From: Methylothermaceae bacteria B42
GTDB lineage: Bacteria; Pseudomonadota; Gammaproteobacteria; Methylococcales; Methylothermaceae
Assembly (NCBI GenBank): GCA_001566965.1
Contig: LSNW01000004.1
Location: 23,192-87,191, forward strand
Reading direction: 5' to 3'
DNA: 64,000 nucleotides
Of this stretch, positions 60,895-64,000 are shown in pieces (position 1 is the first letter of the stretch; every line of letters begins with the position of its first letter). The notes beneath the pieces are model-generated. The model was not told where the DNA came from. It worked only from the letters and a program-made list of their open reading frames with translations, and did no database searches. Made by a program: the position numbers and the translations under genes.

Positions 60895-63081
60895 ATGCAA
60901 TTTCCCAATAAGTCCTATGTTTGTTCCTTGGCCGCCATTGCCGGGGCTGCATTCACCTTAATGAGTCCACCCACGTTTGCCGAAACCTCACAGAAATCCG
61001 GGTACGCCAATCTGCAAGGCAATAACGCAGCGTTGAAATTGGCGTATTTTGACGCTTTAGCCAAAGAAAGCGATTCAACCTATAAACTGGATAAAGCCGG
61101 CTGCGCCGAAAATCGCGCCCATGACTTCCGCGCTTGCTTTGATAAAAGCGGGGTTCACATTACCGGCGATAAAAGCGCCATTTCTATGCACATACAGTCT
61201 TTCGGTCGTGAAGGCAGCCTCTCTCCAACAAAAGCAATCACACCTGAGATTCATGGCAATCAAGTCCAGTACCATTACGCAGGCCTGACAGAATGGTATA
61301 AAAACCTAAGTTTAGGGCTAGAGCAAGGGTTTACCATCAAAACCGCGCCCAAAGGTAAAGGGCAAATTAAATTGACGCTGCAAAGCAATATTAAACCAGA
61401 ACAAATTGGCGATAATGCTTTTCGTTTGGGTAAATTGCTCTATAAAGATTTGTTAGTCGTTGATGCAAAAGGCAAATCACTCCCTGCACAAATTGTGGCC
61501 GAGGGAGGCAATCTAAGTATTTTAGTCAATGATAAGAATGCTGCTTATCCAATTATTATTGATCCATGGTTTCAGCAGGCTAAGTTGACGCCGGATGATG
61601 GGGAAATTAATGATAAATTTGGCTTTGCAGTCTCTATCTTTAAAGATAGAGCCATAATTGGTTCACCCGAAGCAGATATCTCAGGAGTTAGCAACCAAGG
61701 TGCGGCCTACATTTTTATAAAAAAAGAAGATGGATGGACCAAAGAAGCTAAAATCACTGCCAATGATGGTCGTCCTGACGATTTATTTGGTGTGTCTGTC
61801 GATCTTTATGGTGATATAGCCATTGTTGGCGCTAAAGGTGCCTATCCAAATGGCCAATTGAAACGGGGAAGTGCCTATGTTTTTGAGCGAGTAAATGGTC
61901 AATGGGCACAACAAGCTATTCTAATTGGTGACGACAGTACATCATTCGATGAGTTCGGATCTTCGGTAGCACTTTATGGAGATACAGCAATTGTTGGCGC
62001 CGAAAGTGCGACAGTCAGTGGAAACTTTGCTCAAGGGGCGGCCTATGTTTTTATCAAAAATGGAAGCTCGTGGGTACAACAAGCAAAACTTGTTTCGAGT
62101 GATGGTGCCAGTAGCGATAGATTCGGGAAATCTATAGATCTGTATAAAGATTTTGCAATAGTTGGTGCTCATTTGGCTTCTGTAGGAGACGAAAGACTAC
62201 AAGGAACTGCATACATCTTTAAACGCAATAATGGCGCCTGGGAACAAGAAGCAAAATTAATTGCAAATGATGGTGCTTCTGGGGACACATTTGGAACTTC
62301 GGTTTCTATTTTTGGTGAATCTGCGCTGATAGGGGCTCCGGGGCACAAAATAAACACTGAGACTAAAGAGGAGGGTAAAGGTGCGGCCTATTTGTTTGTA
62401 CGTAATAACAATGAATGGATACAGCAAGCAAAATTTACCGCGCCCAATTCATCGCCAGGTGATCAATTCGGAATATCCGTAAAATTATTCGGTGGTGAAG
62501 CACTCATTGGAGCCCCGCAACAAAGCATCGCTGAAAATACTAAACAAGGCGCTGCGTATCTGTTTGCTCGTGACGCGAATGGCACCTGGTCACTAAAATC
62601 AAAACTCACTGCAGACGACGCAACAGAGTTTGACCAGTTCGGGTCTGCATTAGACATGTCTGGGTCGCAAATGATCATAAATGCCATAGAAGCAGATTTT
62701 GCTGTGGGCGCAAGCTATATAATTTCTAGGCTTCCATATTACACCGTTGCTGATAAAACGCTGCATTTATCCAACCTTTTCTTACAAGAAGAAAATGGTC
62801 AGATAAGTAATCAGGCTTGGCGTGCGCTACTGATATTGAAATCTACACAGCCTAAAATCGTGTTGGAAGTTGTTGAGTTGGAAAAAATAGATAATACTGA
62901 GGCGCCAAACAAAAACTCAGTGATATACACGATAGCGGACAAATCCTTAAATATCCCAAAATTATATATCCTTGATAGTAATAATAATATACAGGGTGGC
63001 GCATGGGAGGCTTCCTTGAAACTCACGTCTTCTAATCCGATAACACTTGAAGTTACAAGTTTATCAAAAATAAGCGAATGA
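60895..63081 (+). CDS. Secreted FG-GAP beta-propeller protein
   Basis: 728 aa with a signal peptide of about 29 residues (ending TFA). Residues 30-225 form a globular N-terminal domain ending AAYPIIIDPWFQQ. About 230-610 hold seven repeats of some 52 residues, each with a DxFG, a GxxAIVGA-like and a GAAYIF-like segment: a complete seven-blade propeller of the integrin FG-GAP type. After it come two tandem 55-residue repeats (YTVADKTLHLSNLFLQ, YTIADKSLNIPKLYIL). It is probably exported to the periplasm or surface for binding; no enzyme motif is seen. The codons are AT-richer than in the neighbours. Confidence 0.85.
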   Translation: MQFPNKSYVCSLAAIAGAAFTLMSPPTFAETSQKSGYANLQGNNAALKLAYFDALAKESDSTYKLDKAGCAENRAHDFRACFDKSGVHITGDKSAISMHIQSFGREGSLSPTKAITPEIHGNQVQYHYAGLTEWYKNLSLGLEQGFTIKTAPKGKGQIKLTLQSNIKPEQIGDNAFRLGKLLYKDLLVVDAKGKSLPAQIVAEGGNLSILVNDKNAAYPIIIDPWFQQAKLTPDDGEINDKFGFAVSIFKDRAIIGSPEADISGVSNQGAAYIFIKKEDGWTKEAKITANDGRPDDLFGVSVDLYGDIAIVGAKGAYPNGQLKRGSAYVFERVNGQWAQQAILIGDDSTSFDEFGSSVALYGDTAIVGAESATVSGNFAQGAAYVFIKNGSSWVQQAKLVSSDGASSDRFGKSIDLYKDFAIVGAHLASVGDERLQGTAYIFKRNNGAWEQEAKLIANDGASGDTFGTSVSIFGESALIGAPGHKINTETKEEGKGAAYLFVRNNNEWIQQAKFTAPNSSPGDQFGISVKLFGGEALIGAPQQSIAENTKQGAAYLFARDANGTWSLKSKLTADDATEFDQFGSALDMSGSQMIINAIEADFAVGASYIISRLPYYTVADKTLHLSNLFLQEENGQISNQAWRALLILKSTQPKIVLEVVELEKIDNTEAPNKNSVIYTIADKSLNIPKLYILDSNNNIQGGAWEASLKLTSSNPITLEVTSLSKISE

Positions 63082-63094
63082 TAATTAGTCAAAG

Positions 63095-63128
63095 CAAACA
63101 CCACCAGGAAAATCCCTGGTGGTGTTTG
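63095..63128. terminator. Hairpin terminator after the FG-GAP gene
   Basis: CAAACACCACCAGG and CCTGGTGGTGTTTG form a perfect 14-bp stem with a 6-nt loop, 13 bp after the stop codon. The T run on the plus strand is poor (TGTATAAT), so strength is uncertain. Confidence 0.65.
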
Positions 63129-63206
63129 TGTATAATAAAATTAGCTAAACCTCGAAAGTAAAAGCTGTTAATTTGCTAGAGTCGAACAATCTTCTTAGGC
63201 TATTTT

Positions 63207-63947
63207 ATGTGGTTAAAAATACTTTTAAAATGGATTATATTGCCATATTGCTTAATTCCAGTTGGTGGAATGGTATTTGCATTAAACCAGCCTCCTAAAA
63301 CAACTCCTGGGGAGCAGGCTGCGTATTCGATCGTCAAGGCTTTCACCAATATTGCTGGGGCAGCAATAACCAAGACCACATGCAAAGACGTCGCTTTTAG
63401 TTATCCATTTAAAATAAGTACAAGTATTACAGGAGCTGGACAAGGAATACTAAATGGCACGATAATTATCAAATCAGAGAATAAATACGCAAATATTGTA
63501 TTTGGTTATAAATATGAACTAACTCAAACGGGGCAGGGTTTTTTAATTGATAATCTTATCCAGGAATATTATGGAGAATTTTACTTTAGTGCTAATGGTG
63601 AAAGCTTGTTTAGCCAATCAACATTCAAACAAAATCAGTTTGGTGTTTTATCTCCTTGGAATGCAGAATCAATAAATGATTTCTGGGCTGTTTTTGGAAC
63701 TTATGGAAAGCTATATAATAACTATGGGATTGAAACCATATCAAGAAGCGGTTTGCCGCAAAGCAAATGGAGAGAAAATAGTCAGTTTATACGGCCCAGC
63801 ACAACTGACGGGTACTGGAGCACGACAAAAAGCTTGGTTTCTACAGACAATTCTATTCAATGCACAATCTCCCTAAGAGGAAAATATAATTTGCTTTTTG
63901 GGGGAGTACACAACTTCAGTGGGGTTTTAACCATCACGCCATTTTGA
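63207..63947 (+). CDS. Uncharacterised exported protein
   Basis: Not recognised. 246 aa. An N-terminal hydrophobic segment (4-25) looks like a signal peptide, cleaved after VFA or kept as an anchor. The rest is rich in Ser, Thr, Asn, Gly and aromatic residues, suggesting beta strands (NGTIIIKSENKYANIVFGYK). Two cysteines (CKDVAF near 59 and QCTISL near 222) could form a disulfide. AGG lies about 9 nt before the ATG. The gene is clearly AT-richer than the rest of the window, which hints at horizontal origin. Confidence 0.65.
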   Translation: MWLKILLKWIILPYCLIPVGGMVFALNQPPKTTPGEQAAYSIVKAFTNIAGAAITKTTCKDVAFSYPFKISTSITGAGQGILNGTIIIKSENKYANIVFGYKYELTQTGQGFLIDNLIQEYYGEFYFSANGESLFSQSTFKQNQFGVLSPWNAESINDFWAVFGTYGKLYNNYGIETISRSGLPQSKWRENSQFIRPSTTDGYWSTTKSLVSTDNSIQCTISLRGKYNLLFGGVHNFSGVLTITPF

Positions 63948-64000
63948 TTCTTATTTGATTATCCTGAAGCTATATTATTGTGGCTGTTTTTTACGGAATC

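Noticed and set aside
60895..63947. PEP-CTERM sorting signals on the two secreted proteins
   Set aside because: Neither C-terminus has a Pro-Glu-Pro motif, a following membrane helix and a basic end, so they are not substrates of the system suggested by the acyltransferase.

Overview
This 64 kb window reads as one continuous stretch of a gammaproteobacterial chromosome, roughly half GC by eye. Gene content and order match E. coli-like gammaproteobacteria in many places: recF-gyrB, nudJ-mnmA-purB, clpS-clpA-infA, ilvB-ilvN-ilvC, rpsB-tsf-pyrH-frr-uppS-cdsA-dxr-rseP, and tpiA-secG-tRNA-Leu. Several other genes are what I would expect from a methanotroph or ammonia oxidiser relative (Methylococcales-like): a membrane protein with a c-type haem motif at 14823, an exosortase-associated acyltransferase behind a sigma-54 promoter at 6924, a four-gene Mce lipid transporter with a STAS domain on its permease, and cobO. 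No methane monooxygenase or methanol dehydrogenase gene is present, so the methanotroph link is only inference.

Layout. 1-5300 (minus): an uncharacterised 483-aa gene, recF, gyrB and the start of lgt. 5300-12930: a quinone oxidoreductase, the sigma-54/acyltransferase unit, cysZ-like, mtaB, an SpmA-SpmB fusion and purB. 12979-20128: mnmA, a Nudix gene, the haem membrane protein, clpS, clpA, infA and yihY. 20224-28368: branched-chain amino acid synthesis (ilvB, ilvN, ilvC, leuA), pssA, a family 4 uracil-DNA glycosylase, a LysR regulator and a PilZ protein. 28408-40768: glnD and map (minus), diverging from a long plus-strand run from rpsB to rseP, then dsbC and cobO. 40826-48373: a split Aer-type aerotaxis receptor, mutS, several small secreted proteins and an Smr protein. 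48399-54139: a zinc alcohol dehydrogenase with a DUF3530 protein, and the mla/mce operon. 54136-58277 (minus): five genes that all overlap (glycosyltransferase, nucleosidase, spore-photoproduct-lyase-like radical SAM, SDR, M48 lipoprotein). 58363-60713: rsd, a zinc-ribbon Nudix gene, tRNA-Leu(GAG), secG and tpiA. 60895-63947: an AT-richer end with a seven-blade FG-GAP secreted protein and an unknown exported protein.

The intergenic DNA is rich in small repeats. (1) Two copies of a 164/176-bp MITE-like element have terminal inverted repeats and exact 5-bp target duplications (5337-5500, 22443-22618). (2) About 100-bp palindromic elements have a conserved core and an inner hairpin with ATCC in its loop, while their outer stems differ completely in sequence yet still pair; two of them bracket mlaE and show a compensatory base change. 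(3) Short CTGAATAATTCAG-type palindromes lie at gene ends. The most novel items I see are the variable-stem hairpin family, the MITE family, the PAS/chemoreceptor pair separated by a single in-frame TGA, and the overlapping radical SAM/nucleosidase operon.
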